64,000 bases of DNA from Bactrocera neohumeralis (lineage: Eukaryota > Arthropoda > Insecta > Diptera > Tephritidae), in the NCBI RefSeq assembly GCF_024586455.1, contig NC_065921.1, forward strand, positions 62,435,528-62,499,527. Direction: 5' to 3'. The notes below the pieces were generated by a model. That model was not told the DNA's origin. It saw only the letters and a list, made by a program, of their open reading frames with translations, and searched no databases. A program made the translations under genes and the position numbers. Shown one piece after another: positions 10,834 to 22,797 of the stretch. How positions within the stretch are numbered: the stretch's first letter is position 1; every line of letters begins with the position of its first letter.

Positions 10834-11905
10834 AACAAGTAAGGAAGGGCTAAGTTCGGGTGTCACCGAACATTTTATACTCTCGCATGGTAAAGTGATA
10901 ATCGAGATTTCATAATACGTCATTTACATATTTTTCAAATACCGTATTTTTGTAAAGTTTTATTCCGCTATCATCATTGGTTCCTAATGTTTATACTCGT
11001 ATTATACAAAGAAGGCATCAGATGGAATTCAAAATAGCTTTATATTGGAAGAAGGCGTGGTTGTGAACCGATTTCAGCCATATTTCGTACATGTCATCAG
11101 GGTGTTAAGGAAACATTATATACCGAATTTCATTGAAATCGGTCTAGTAGCTCCTGAGATATGGTTCTTGGTCCATAAGTGGGCGGCGCCACGCCCATTT
11201 TCAATTTTTAAAAAAAGCCTGGGTGCAGCTTCCTTCTGCCACTTCTTCCGTAAAATTTAGTGTTTCTGACGTTTTTTGTTAGTCGGTTAACGCACTTTTA
11301 GTGATTTTGAACATAACCTTTGTATGGGAGGTGGGCGTGGTTATTATCCGATTTCTTCCATTTTTGAACTGTATATGGAAATACCTGAAGAAAACGACTC
11401 TGTAGACTTTGGTTGACATAGCTATAGTAGTTTCCGAGATATGTACAAAAAACTTAGTAGGGGGCGGGGCCACGCCCACTTTTCCAAAAAAAATACTTCC
11501 AAATATGTCCCTCCCTAATGCGATCCTTTGTGCCAAATTTCACTTTAATATCTTTATTTATGGCTTAGTTATGACACTTTATAGGTTTTCGGTTTCCGCC
11601 ATTTTGTGGGCGTGGCAGTGGGCCGATTTTGCCCATCTTCGAACTTAACCTTCTTATGGAGCCAAGGAATATGTGTACCAAGTTTCATCATGATATCTCA
11701 ATTTTTACTCAAGTTACAGCTTGCACGGACGGACGGACAGACGGACGGACAGACAGACATCCGGATTTCGACTCTACTCGTCGCCCTGATCACTTTGGTA
11801 TATATAACCCTATATCTGACTCTTTTAGTTTTAGGACTTACAAACAACCGTTATGTGAACAAAACTATAATACTCTCGTTAGCAACATTGTTGCGAGAGT
11901 ATAAA
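10834..11905 (-). repeat. Family Y repeat, copy 1
   Basis: On the minus strand it begins TTTTATACTCTCGCAAC and ends in the hairpin GTTCGG/CCGAAC followed by TTAGCC...TTACTTG. It holds a GACGGACAGACGGAC tract about 145 bp from its start and several 'gggcgtgg' phrases. Apparent short frames are shared by all copies and have no protein-like features. Copy 2 follows after about 20 bases. Confidence 0.85.
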
Positions 11906-11924
11906 AACAATTACAAAATAACAA

Positions 11925-12981
11925 AAAACAAGTAAGGAAGGGCTAAGTTCGGGTGTCACCGAACATTTTATACTCTCGCATGGTAAAGTGATAATCGAGA
12001 TTTCATTATTCGTCATTTAAATATTTTTCAAATACCGTATTTTTGTAAAGTTTTATTCCGCTATCATCATTGGTTCCTAATGTTTATACTCGTATTATAC
12101 AGAGAAGGCATCAGATGGAATTCAAAATAGCTTTATATTGGAAGAAGGCGTGATTGTGAACCGATTTCACCCATATTTCGTACACGGCATCAAGGTGTTA
12201 AGAAAACATAATATACCGAATTTCATTGAAATCGGTCGAGGAGTTCCTGAGATATGGTTCTTGGTCCATAAGTGGGCGGCGCCACTCCCATTTTCAATTT
12301 TTAAAAAAAACCTGGGTGCAGCTTCCTTCTGCCACTTCTTCCGTAAAATTTAGTGTTTCTGACGTTTTTTATGAGTCGGTTAACGCACTTTTAGTGATTT
12401 TCAACATAACCTTTGTATGGGAGGTGGGCGTGGTTATAATCCGATTTCTTCCATTTTTGAACTGTATATGGAAATGCCTGAAAAAAACGGCTCTGTAGAG
12501 TTTGGTTGACATAGCTGTAGTAGTTTCCGAGATATGTACAAAAAACTTAGTAGGGGGCGGGGCCACGCCCACTTTTCCAAAACAATTGCGTCCAAATATG
12601 CCTCTCCCTAATGCGATCCTTTGTGCCAAATTTCACTTTAATATCTTTATTTATGGCTTAGTTATGACACTTTATAGGTTTTCGGTTTCCGCCATTTTGT
12701 GGGCGTGGCAGTGGGCCGATTTTGCCCATCTTCGAACTTAACCTTAAAGGAATACGTGTACCAAGCTTCATCATGATATCTCAATTTTTACTCAAGTTAC
12801 AGCTTGCACGGACGGACGGACGGACAGACAGACATCCGGATTTCGACTCTACTCGTCGCCCTGATCACTTTGGTATATATAACCCTATATCTGACTCTTT
12901 TAGTTTTAGGACTTACAAACAACCGTTATGTGAACAAAACTATAATACTCTCGTTAGCAACATTGTTGCGAGAGTATAAAA
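11925..12981 (-). repeat. Family Y repeat, copy 2
   Basis: This is a near-identical tandem copy of 10834-11905 in the same orientation, with small indels (for example the loss of TTATGGAGCC around 12744). Both copies are flanked by A-runs. The pair arose either by tandem duplication including the linker or by two insertions into the same A-rich site. Confidence 0.85.
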
Positions 12982-13158
12982 ATAACACAAGAAAAATTAT
13001 AAAAAGGATTAAAAATCCATATACATACATATATGTGCAAGTACATATAGATATATACGAATTACGTGCAGTGAAACCTGTAAAAAAGAATAAATACATA
13101 TATACATACGTGAAGACCAGTGGAAATCTATAAAAAATTATATACATAGGTACATATA

Positions 13159-14527
13159 CAGTGGGCGACAAAAGTCTACGTACGACCCATATTTTTGATA
13201 TATTGCTGAATATAAAAATAGTATGGAAAAAGTAATGATGCAGTTTGGTTTTAATTTTGGGCATCTATAACTGCTTGTAAGCGTCTAGGCATTGAAGAAA
13301 CTAAATTTTCAATCTCAACGATATGTTGCCATTCTTCCTGAAGTTTCTCTCTTAGTGTTTTCGCACTGGTAATGACATGTTTTAATAATATAATATTTAA
13401 ATCTGGGCTTTGTGGTGGTGTATTTAATTGACGTGGGGCATAGTAAAGCAGCCATTCCTTTATAATGGGGGCCGTGTGCTTCGGATCGTTATCCTGCTGG
13501 AATGTATATGTCCTAAAGATTTAGTTTATCCGGATGCTCTTAAATTTTGTTCTAGTATATTCTTATATTGAAAACGATCCATGTTCCCCTCCACAAATAC
13601 TAAGTTTCCTACTCCAGATGCAAAAGCGCCCCAAACCATTTTCCACCGCCATGTTTGACAGTAGGTAATAAGGTGTTTGAGCTTCATTGCTCTTCTCCAA
13701 ACTTTGGCTCTTCCATCACCTCCAAAAATGTTGTACTTGGATTCGTCGGTGAATAAAACTTGTTTCCAGAAATCAAGATCTTTATCTTTATACTTGCGAA
13801 ATCCAAACGAAGCTTTAATTCTTTTCACTGATAAGTTTTCTGCGTGGAGTTCTATGTAAATCCTTTGTCATTTAAATAAAACTGTTCTGGAATGTACAAT
13901 TTTATCCGATCGTACTGTTAATTCCGTGGCTAACTTAGTGGCATGAATTTGTGGATTCTTAGCAACTTCTTTTAAAATAAAAGAGACATCTCTCCTACTA
14001 AGCTTTTTCGGTCGACCGGTTCGTGGTTTATTTTCAACACTTTTATTTTTTAAAGTTTTCAAATATGGTTTGAACAGTTGATTTTGGTAAATTAAGCAGT
14101 TTTGATATTTCACCAAATGATTTAGTTTTTTGTGTTTTACCACCAGGTTTCAACATCTGTTGAAATTTCTTTCCGAACCCATTGTGACAACTATACGTTG
14201 TTTAAACTATACCCGATTATATCGAAATGTGCTTAACATGAAAAAGCGTAAACGCAAAATAAACATAAACGGTACTTTCCGTTACTTTCTAGTTTGCAAC
14301 ATGAACATAAAGTATTAATACATGCCGTACGTAGACTTTTGTCAATGTTTTTTTTTAGTTTTTTGTGAATAGTTTGTTATGTTTGTATTGGAGTAAACTT
14401 TTTGTTTTATAATTTCCTAATAAAAATGTAATTAAAACAAAAATGCATCATTACTTTTTCCATACTATTTTTACATTCAGCAATACATCAAAAATATGGG
14501 TCGTACGTAGACTTTTGTCGCCCACTG
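13159..14527 (-). mobile_element. Tc1-like DNA transposon with TIRs and TA duplication
   Basis: The ends are long inverted repeats, starting CAGTGGGCGACAAAAGTCTA at 13159 and mirrored to 14527, extending to about 70 bp including 'tgggtcgtacgtag'. TA lies on both sides (13157-13158 and 14528-14529). It is nested in the BEL leader. Confidence 0.93.
13265..14143 (-). pseudogene. Tc1-like transposase, broken
   Basis: Read on the minus strand, the N-terminal helix-turn-helix part carries RTGRPKK (about 14143-13868). The catalytic part carries FTDESK for the first Asp (about 13755), then VWGAFASGVG, then QQDNDPKH for the second Asp (about 13500). The usual third acidic residue after SPDLN is not seen; the sequence there reads on as IILLKH (about 13390). 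The frame breaks between 13868 and 13828 and again near 13526. It is therefore inactive, although the terminal repeats are well preserved and could be acted on in trans. Confidence 0.85.
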
Positions 14528-14924
14528 TATACATACAGTGCAAAGTGCAGCTGAAATACTTACCCGTATACTTACCTACGCTTAAAAAAATCGACAAAGA
14601 AGGAAAGGGAAGTATTGTGGAGTGTGTGCGTATACGTGTACATAGAAATTCAGCAAACAAAGAAATAACATAAAAGGAGGTGCTTGATAAGTGTGAAAAG
14701 TGATTTACTTATGCGGTACAGTGGTGGGCACAAATAAAGGCACAAAACGTTTTTGGCGTAAAAAAAAAAAATTTTTATGTTACAGTTTCAAAAAAAAAAC
14801 GCCGTTGCCTAAAGTGCCGCAATATTGAACAACCGGTAAAGCCTAAAAATCGTTAGAAACCAGAGTGCCGGTAAAAAAGACAACCCGTTTCCACCGCTAT
14901 CCGTTAAAATCATCACTACGCTGC

Positions 14925-15125
14925 CGCCATCGCTGTTGATATTCAGCCGGTGCTGTCATCGCCCTGTTGCTGCCATCACGTCGCTGCTGCCGTCAATTTG
15001 CTGCTGCCTTCAGTCGCTGCTGCCAGTCGCTGCTGCCCATCCCGCCGCTGCTGCCACCACGTCGTTGCTGCCGTCGATTTGCTCCTGCCGTCACTTTGCT
15101 GCTGCCATCAATCCGCTGCTGTTTA
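14925..15125 (+). repeat. Degenerate GCTGCTGCC-rich tract in BEL leader
   Basis: Units of roughly 20-30 bases containing 'cgctgctgcc' or 'tgctgctgcc' recur about ten times. This GC-rich block stands out from the AT-rich surroundings. It lies upstream of the Gag start. It may be a structured leader element or a simple-sequence expansion. Confidence 0.7.
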
Positions 15126-15810
15126 AGTCGTCGTGGGAGCTGCCGCTGCATCCTGTGCCAAAGGGACGTGAACGCCTTCAAACAGCCGACGCACCAGGTA
15201 ACGAGAGCGAATTATTGAAAGTGGTGCAAACAAAAAAAAAAACTAATAAAATTGCAAACGCACATTTTCAGTTTTTGGCTCCCCCTTTTTTCACATTACA
15301 AGCCTATTTGTACATACATATATATATATATATATATATTGTTTTCTACATATATTGTATATTATACACATACGTATTCTATACATATATTGAAGTGAAT
15401 GTGAAGGGATTTTGGGATTGCGGATTCGCCTACATTAAGGTGCGACCTTTTTTTAAATCGCATAATTTTAAAAATTTTAATTCGGTCAGTTTTTTTGCAT
15501 ATTATCTCGGGTTTTCGCAAATTTAATTATTGGACAATATTTTTCCGCGTTAAATTTTCGACTGTGCTAGTGCTCATTTTGCATAACTCATCGGTTTGGC
15601 TTTCGTATACTTGGGAATCGATATTATTCTTTCTCGTTTTCGTAACCGATTTCAAATATATTTGTTGCCAACCTTTATTGCTATTGGTTTGGCTTTCGTA
15701 TATTTGGGAATCGACATTTTATATTTTTTCGTTTTCGTTATCGATTTTTAATATATCTGTTGCCAACCTTTGTAGTTTTTTTTTTCGGAAATTCAATTTA
15801 AACACGCAAA

Positions 15811-18800
15811 ATGAGCAAGCCAAAGCCAACTATCGCCAACCTCTCTCCAAGTAAGGAGTTAATCGACTTAAAGTCATTAAAGCGTCAAAGGACGGTGGCA
15901 AAAAATAGTATTTTGCGAATAAAGACGGGCCTTTTAGAAAAAACCATGTCGTTAGATCCAATTGAATTGGAATGTCGGCTCGACATATTAAATTCACATA
16001 GCGAAAAGCTAATGAAATGCCAATCTAAAATTGAAGAGATTGATGAAGACGACATGGCCCGAGGGGAGTTAGAGGACATAATTGTTGAAACGAAATCAAT
16101 AATTAAAAATATTTTAGCCAAAAATAGAACGTCAATTGCCGAAACATCTTTCGTAGCTTCTCACAGCTCAAGACTCCCTAAAATGAATTTGCCGAAATTC
16201 AAGGGAGAATATTCAGAGTTTAAAAATTTTATGAGTTTGTTTGAGAGCTTGGTTCATAATGATCCAAATATCCCAGATATAGAAAAATTTAACCATTTGG
16301 TAAATTGTCTATCTGGAGAGGCTCTGGGGACAGTTAAAGCGTTTCAGATGTCGGATGAAAATTATCCGAAAGCGTTGGCAAGTCTCAAAAAAGTTTACGA
16401 TAATAAGTGCTTGATATTTTTCAATACAATATCTAAACTTTTTGAGCTGCCAACCATCCCAAAGCCATCCGCGCCTTCATTGCGATCAATGATTGATGAA
16501 GTGTCTGCTGTTTATGACTCTTTGCTATCTCTGGGCGATGAGAAGCAAATAACAAACGCCATTATAATACATATAGTTATGACAAAGGTTGACTCTGCCA
16601 CCCGATCCAAGTGGGAAGAGCAACTTGACTACGATCACTTACCATTATGGAAGGATTGCGAAGCAACTTTAAATAGAAGATTTCAGCAGTTAGCAGCGGA
16701 AGGAGCATCTTGTTCGAGGACGAAATCCGGAGCCACAACCAGCATGAGCCACATGAAACAGCCACACATGGACAGGACAAAATCAGCTTTAGTGGCTGCA
16801 GATGCAAAGCAGCCAACTTGTCAAATATACAACTCAAAGGAACATCCTTTAACTGCCTGCCCAACTTTCAAGGCGCATTCTGTACAACAGAGGTTCGAGT
16901 TTGTGAAATCGGTGCCCTTATGCATAAATTGCTTGCGTAAGGGGCATACGGTATCCAAGTGCAGAGCGGATCGATGTCGTGTATGCAATCGATCGCATCA
17001 CACATTGTTGCACCAGTACCCGGTTTCCTTCCCTGCTGCATCTCATCCGCAACCATCAACCACACATGCCATGCATACAGCGAGTATGCCGGATCGGGTA
17101 ATGTTGGCGACAGCTGTTATTCAAGTGAGGACCAGTTATGGTGAATATCTGCCTGCGAGAGCGTTACTGGACTCAGGCTCCCAAGTCAACTTTATGACGG
17201 AGGACTTGGCACAAAAGTTGCGGATTCGTCGCCAACACAAAACGTTAAACATAATAGGAATTGGAAATTCCAATACGAAAGTGGGGACAAAATTAAGCGC
17301 GTTTGTTAAGTCGCGGGTAAATAATTACGAGTTTTCGGCGGAATTCTGGATAATGCGTTGCATTTCGGCTAATCATCCAGACCATAACATAAATGTTAAT
17401 GGCTGGAAAATTCCGCACAATATTAAATTGGCGGATCCAGAATTCCATAAATCAAAAAAGATTGATATCTTATTGGGTGCAGAAACCTTTTTCGATTTGT
17501 TAGCGGTTGGCCAAATTAAAAGTGGTCCTAATCAACCAACGCTACAGAAAACCCTTTTAGGGTGGGTTGTGTCTGGCAAATATGCCAGCAATCTAAGTCC
17601 TCCTCCTTCTGCAACTAGCACATTATGCCAATCTGAAGATGACTTAACGTCAATTAATTCGGTGGTCCAAAAGTTTTGGGCTTTAGAAGAATTACCTTCA
17701 GAAACAAATGGCATCAAAGAGTGTGAAAACTTTTTCGTGAAAACAACTCAAGTATTGCCTTCAGGACGGCTTCAAGTCAGAATGCCATTTAAAGCTGACC
17801 GTAAGTTACTCGGTCACTCATATGAAACCGCAGTTCGGCGGTTTCAGGCCCTGGAGAGAAGGACATTAAAAGATCCAGAACTTCGCAAAATGTATCTGGA
17901 CTTTATGAATGAATATAGAGCATTGGGTCACATGAGCCCAACGAACAATAAGATCCCGAGTGAGCCACACTACTTCATTCCGCATCAATGCGTTTTAAGA
18001 CCCGAAAGCACAACAACCAAATTACGTGTTGTTTTTTACGCTTCGAGTCGTACTTCATCTCAAATTTCATTGAATGAGCTTTTGATGGTAGGCCCAACCA
18101 TCCAAGAAGAATTGTACTCAACTCTTCTTCGTTTTCGTCTACACAAGTACGCTTTAACGGCAGACATTACTAAAATGTACCGCCAAATAATGGTGCACGA
18201 AGAAGACAGAGATTGTCAGCTTATTGTGTGGAGAGAGCATCCCTCAGAGCATATTCAAATTTTTCGTCTTAACACCGTAACACACGGCACTGCGCTTGCT
18301 CCATTTCTCGCAACACGGTGTTTGCAAATGCTCAGTGATGCCAATACAACTAAATACCCACTCGGTTCATTGGCCATTAAAAGAGACTTTTATGTCGATG
18401 ACTTATTGACAGGATCTGAAAATTTTGAGTCTCTAGATCTTATAAGAAGTGAAGTAATTAAAATATTAAACTCGGCAGGATTCACTTTAACAAAGTGGTT
18501 TTCGAACCACCCTAAATTTTTCGACAGTGATTGCACTGAAAAGTCATTAAGTTTCAATGACAAAAATTCAACTAAAACACTAGGAATCCATTGGTTGCCG
18601 AAAGAGGATTTGTTTCGATTTGTTTTGGATGCCAACTTTAATGATCTGCGAGCCACTAAACGGAACATATTGTCAGTCTCCGCTCGCCTTTTCGATCCTC
18701 TTGGATTATTAGCCCCACTAGTTACCAAAGCAAAAATCTTATTGCAAGAGCTTTGGATTCAAAAACTAGATTGGGATGAGTCGATTCCATTGCGCCTCGA

Positions 18801-20959
18801 CACTAGCTGGCAGAATTTCAAAGCCAACCTACTGCAGCTCTCGTCAATTAGCATTCCTCGGTATGTAAACCTAGAGTCGACTGCTATATGCCAAATCCAT
18901 GGCTTCTCCGACGCTTCAATAAGAGCGTACGGATGCTGCATATACATACGAAGCCAATCTGCTAGTGGTGTCAAATGTATGCTGCTTACTGCAAAGTCTA
19001 GAGTGGCTCCGCTGAAGACCAAGTCTCTTCCGCGTCTCGAGCTCTCGGCAGCACATCTTCTTGCCAAATTATGGTCACGAGTTGCACCAATGTTGAGTCG
19101 ACGATTCGAGAAAATTACATTTTGGACAGACTCTGAAATTGTATTGCACTGGGTAAAAACGCATCCATCTTCATTACAAACCTTTGTCGCAAATAGAGTG
19201 TCCGAAATCCAAGAATTGACTGACAATGTACAGTGGCGACATGTGCCAACGAAACAAAATCCTGCGGATCAAGTGTCTCGGGGTTGTAACGTGGACGAAT
19301 TGAATAATTCTATATGGTTTGGCGGTCCACAGTTCCTCCTAGAAGACCCCGCTTTATGGCCAATTAACGCTCACTTCCAGCTCTCCCCAGAAAACGAAGC
19401 CTTAGAGAAGAAGAAAAACGCTGTCACATTTTCTGCAAATGTGAAAGATAACACTATAATGGAGCTGATTGAAAAATTCTCTTCTCATCAAAAGTTGCTT
19501 CGTGTGGTCGCATATTTATTACGATGGATCAGACGACCAAAGATGCCTACTGTGGGAAGAGCTCTGACTGCAGATGAATTAAACTTGAGTTTTTTGAAAA
19601 TTGTCCAGGTGATTCAACATTCTGAGTTTGCGAGCGAAATCCAAAAACTGACTAAAGGCACGACGCTACCCGCCAACTTGCAAAAACTCAACCCGTTCTT
19701 GCATGAGTACTCGGACACGTCGCTTTCTTTTAAATTAATCCGAGTAGGAGGTCGCCTATTAAATGCACCTCTCCCATACGATGCCAAATTCCCATTATTA
19801 CTGAACAAAAATTCGCATTTCGTTATCACTTACTTACGGTTCCTGCACTTTCGAAATCACCACGCTGGGGCAAAAGCGCTGGTTGCCCTTCTTCGAGAAC
19901 GCATATGGCTAATTAATGCCAGAGAAGCTTGCAGTAGAACCGTAAGAAATTGTACACACTGCTTTCATTACAAGCCGAAGTTGCAAACCCAAATAATGGG
20001 AAATTTGCCAGTTGAACGACTTCGAGCTTTACGACCCTTTCTGATATGTGGCGTAGATTTTTGTGGTCCCATATATACAACGTTAAAAATACGTGGTCGA
20101 CCACCCGTAAAGACTTATATAGCAGTTTTCGTTTGCTTCACTTCAAAAGCAGTACATTTAGAACTCGTCTCGGACCTATCTACTAATTCTTTTATTTTCG
20201 CCCTCAAAAGGTTCATTGGTCGCCGAGGGATGCCACAGAAAATATTCAGCGACAACGCGACCAACTTTGTCGGCGCCGACCGCAAGCTGCGCGAGCTGAA
20301 GGAGGCGTTTCTAGCGCAAGCGCCAGAACTAATGGGGTTCGCAGCCGAAGAAGGATTCAGCTTCGGCTTTATACCACCCAGGGCGCCGCACTTCGGCGGA
20401 TTATGGGAGGCGGCCGTGAAGTCCGCCAAGCATCTAATCGTTCGCGCACTCGGCAACGCCCTGCTAACGACGGTCGGAAGAGCTCTCAACGCTACTGGCC
20501 GAAGTGGAGGCCATTTTGAACTCGCGTCCCCTAACACCGTTGAGCCAGGACCCCAACGACGGAGAAGCACTAACTCCAGCACACCTTTTAATCGGTTGTC
20601 CCCTGCGAGCACTGCCCCCAGCACAAGTACCAACGGACCCAATTCGTTGCTGCGAGAGATGGCAACTTGTTTGCTGTCTCAAGCAACAGTTTTGGCAACA
20701 GTGGTCCAAAATATATCTAACGAGCCTTCAGGAGCGCAACAAATGGCTCCACCCCAAACGCAACCTGCAGCCAGGCGATCTCGTCCTCGTTCACGAAGAC
20801 AACGTGCCGCCGCAGCAGTGGGTAATCGGCCGCGTCGGCGCAACCGTCGAAGGCCAAGACGGCAAGGTACGAGTGGCAGACGTGGCAACCAAGGCGGGCA
20901 CCATTAAGCGCCCAATTCATAAACTTGCACTACTGCCCATGGATGTTGAAGGATCCTGA
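15811..20959 (+). pseudogene. BEL/Pao Gag-Pol polyprotein, one frameshift in integrase
   Basis: The frame opens at ATG 15811 and is continuous to 20907, about 1,700 residues. The order is Gag (DUF1759-like), zinc knuckle CINCLRKGHTVSKC near residue 371, retropepsin (DUF1758-like) with LLDSGSQ near 451, RT with YVDD near 860, Pao-type RNase H with FWTDSE near 1105, integrase zinc domain near 1346-1380, and core residues Asp near 1415, Asp near 1480 and Glu near 1530. Around 20470-20480 the true frame shifts by one base: the conserved C-terminal integrase region (AILNSRPL, then the GDLVLV motif) continues in another frame to 20959. Beyond the shift the long frame encodes an Arg/Pro-rich tail that is an artefact. 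A single indel thus separates this copy from full coding capacity. Confidence 0.92.
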
Positions 20960-20977
20960 TCCTGTCAAGGTGGCCGG

Positions 20978-21269
20978 TGTTGCGTCAAGTTGCGTCAAGC
21001 GACTTATACGAATATATGTTCAATTTAAAATGAAAATAAAATATGAAATTAGAATTAATTACTTTTTTGAAATGCATGTTATATTCGAATTATACTTTCA
21101 TTGTACTTACCCTAATAATATTAAATATACTTACCTTAATCTATTACTTTAAGTTAACGAAATGAATTATACTTACCTCCTTTTTGTACATACATACATA
21201 CATACTAACATTCCAACTGTTTTTTCCCGTTAGCTTTAAGATTTAGGCTAAGTCATCTAGTTGCTGAAA
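20978..21269 (+). repeat. Partial 3' LTR of BEL element
   Basis: It starts TGTTGCGTCAAG, has a short local duplication of TTGCGTCAAG, then follows the 5' LTR nearly base for base to GTTGCTGAAAT. The remaining roughly 190 bases are missing. Confidence 0.9.
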
Positions 21270-21553
21270 TATCCCATAATTCCCACAATAGTGAAATGGA
21301 TGAATAAACCCTAGGTTTTACGCCCATCTCCTACTGTGGAAGTATGAGGATACCCGCACCAACACCACCCTAAGCCAAAGTATCGAGGTACCCGTGCCGA
21401 GGGCTGAATGGTCAGCGGGGGGTAATAAATAGCTGATCGCGAACGGTCCCCTCCGATGCCCGGGCGAGGTCGGAGGTATAAAAGCCTTCTCTCCGCATAC
21501 CGGCTCTGCGGACGAGTGACCAACCCTTTCCGGCCTACTCGTGGGACCAACAA

Positions 21554-22797
21554 ATGAACGGAAACAACAAAACAACAACAACTACAACAACCAATTTGAC
21601 GACAACAGCGACGACTAAGGACATGAATTACAGGATTCCCATTACGGAATCCGACGAAGACGAATTACTCACCTTCAGCCAGGAGACGAGTAAAGGTACT
21701 GCCGGACATACCAACCTAAGTATGCCGGCAGATACTGCAGTGATAACAGCGAACGTAAGGGAGGAAGCGTCCACCTCCAAAGCTGCCATGAGCACCAACC
21801 AAAGTGCACTGGCGGCCAAAGGGGAAATCAAAAAGAAGCGCAAAAAATCGCAGAATCAGCTGAGGAAAAACCAGTACCAGAGGGCAGTCTTCATTCTAGG
21901 GAAGATAGCCAAAACCAGGCAGCCGGCACCCCAGTTGATGAGGCAGAAACAAAGCGCCTCAAAGCAATAGTGGAGGAATATGAAAGCTACCTGAAAAGGA
22001 AGCAATCAAAACCTCTAGTAGAGAACAAACAGAAGAGCACTTCACAAAAAAGGAATCGCTCTACGACAGAAACACCCGAAACTCTGCCTAAAAAACCGAG
22101 GCGGAGTGAAGGCGAACAGAGCAGCGCAACAGCGGAAAGGCATTTCTGCGATGTAGCCAGAGATAGCCTGCAAGTGGCCATCATAGATGGAAATTCCTCC
22201 TCACCGAGCACGGTACAGGAAAGATGGGTGGAGATCGACGTCAGATTGTCGAGTATGGTGCTAAGCTATGTACTCGACAATCCAGCGGGTCCTCACCCGG
22301 AGTTTGACTCCTCTGAGACCCTCAGGGGCTACAGGGTCATCAAGTGCCCGGACCAGGCCTCCCTGGATTTCCTGACGGGTAGTGTTGCTAAAATCAGCAA
22401 CGCCTTTGTAGGCCTCCAATTGAGGCTTATACCCGCCAGGGACATTCCAAAGAGACCTCGTGCTCGCATTTTGTTACCCCCACTAGAGGAGCCAGGCGAA
22501 AAACTAATGAGGTGTATCAAGCTGCAGAACAATTCTGTACCTGGTATAGATGAGTGGCAGCTGATAAAGGAGGAAAAACCAAATAAAGCCAGCAGACCAA
22601 TACTAGTGGCCATTTGCGATGAGTCCATTGAGGCTCTCAAGAAGACTGACTACAAAATCAGCTTCGGTATTCGCAAGGCCAGGTTGAAAATCTTCCAAGG
22701 CGACAAAGCGGCTGACGAAGACGACACGGAAGAGGTCGACGACGCCAGCCAGTTGCTAAGGAATGTGGGCATCGAAGAAACCCGAGATGCCCAATAA
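21554..22797 (+). pseudogene. LINE ORF1 protein (DUF4780-like), frameshifted
   Basis: The frame opens at 21554 with a Thr-rich head and a Lys-rich basic region. Around 21880-21930 a one-base change moves the real frame to one that reads through EEYESYLKRKQ at 21970 onward and ends at 22797. The C-terminal half holds the conserved block RHFCDVARDSLQVAI and the GYRVIKC and IPARDIP motifs typical of DUF4780 proteins, thought to bind the element's RNA. The end overlaps the ORF2 start at 22763. Confidence 0.85.

Larger units (their letters stand above)
10156..21269 (+). mobile_element. BEL/Pao LTR retrotransposon with nested insertions
   Basis: A 485-bp LTR (TGTTGCG to TTTTCA) is followed by a tRNA-Lys-like primer site, a very long leader, one Pao-type polyprotein frame and a partial second LTR. 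The leader (10641-15810) is inflated by two Y repeats (10834-12981) and a Tc1-like element (13159-14527). The 3' LTR is cut at 21269 by LINE sequence, and its missing part does not reappear after the LINE, so a deletion accompanied or followed that event. The target duplication cannot be checked. Confidence 0.9.

Noticed and set aside
11045..12741. Several 70-110 codon frames shared by the two Y copies
   Set aside because: They repeat because the DNA repeats. They overlap on both strands, lack protein-like composition, and are destroyed in the older copy near 28000.
14936..15526. Plus-strand 196-codon frame in the BEL leader
   Set aside because: It consists of GCTGCTGCC repeats and AT-rich microsatellite with no family features, upstream of the real Gag start.
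15885..19226. Minus-strand frames inside the BEL polyprotein
   Set aside because: They are shadows of the plus-strand coding region.
20464..20888. Minus-strand frames opposite the BEL integrase
   Set aside because: They mirror a GC-richer coding segment and have no family features.
20500..20907. Arg/Pro-rich C-terminal tail of the BEL polyprotein
   Set aside because: It is an out-of-frame reading after the frameshift; the conserved integrase end lies in the neighbouring frame.
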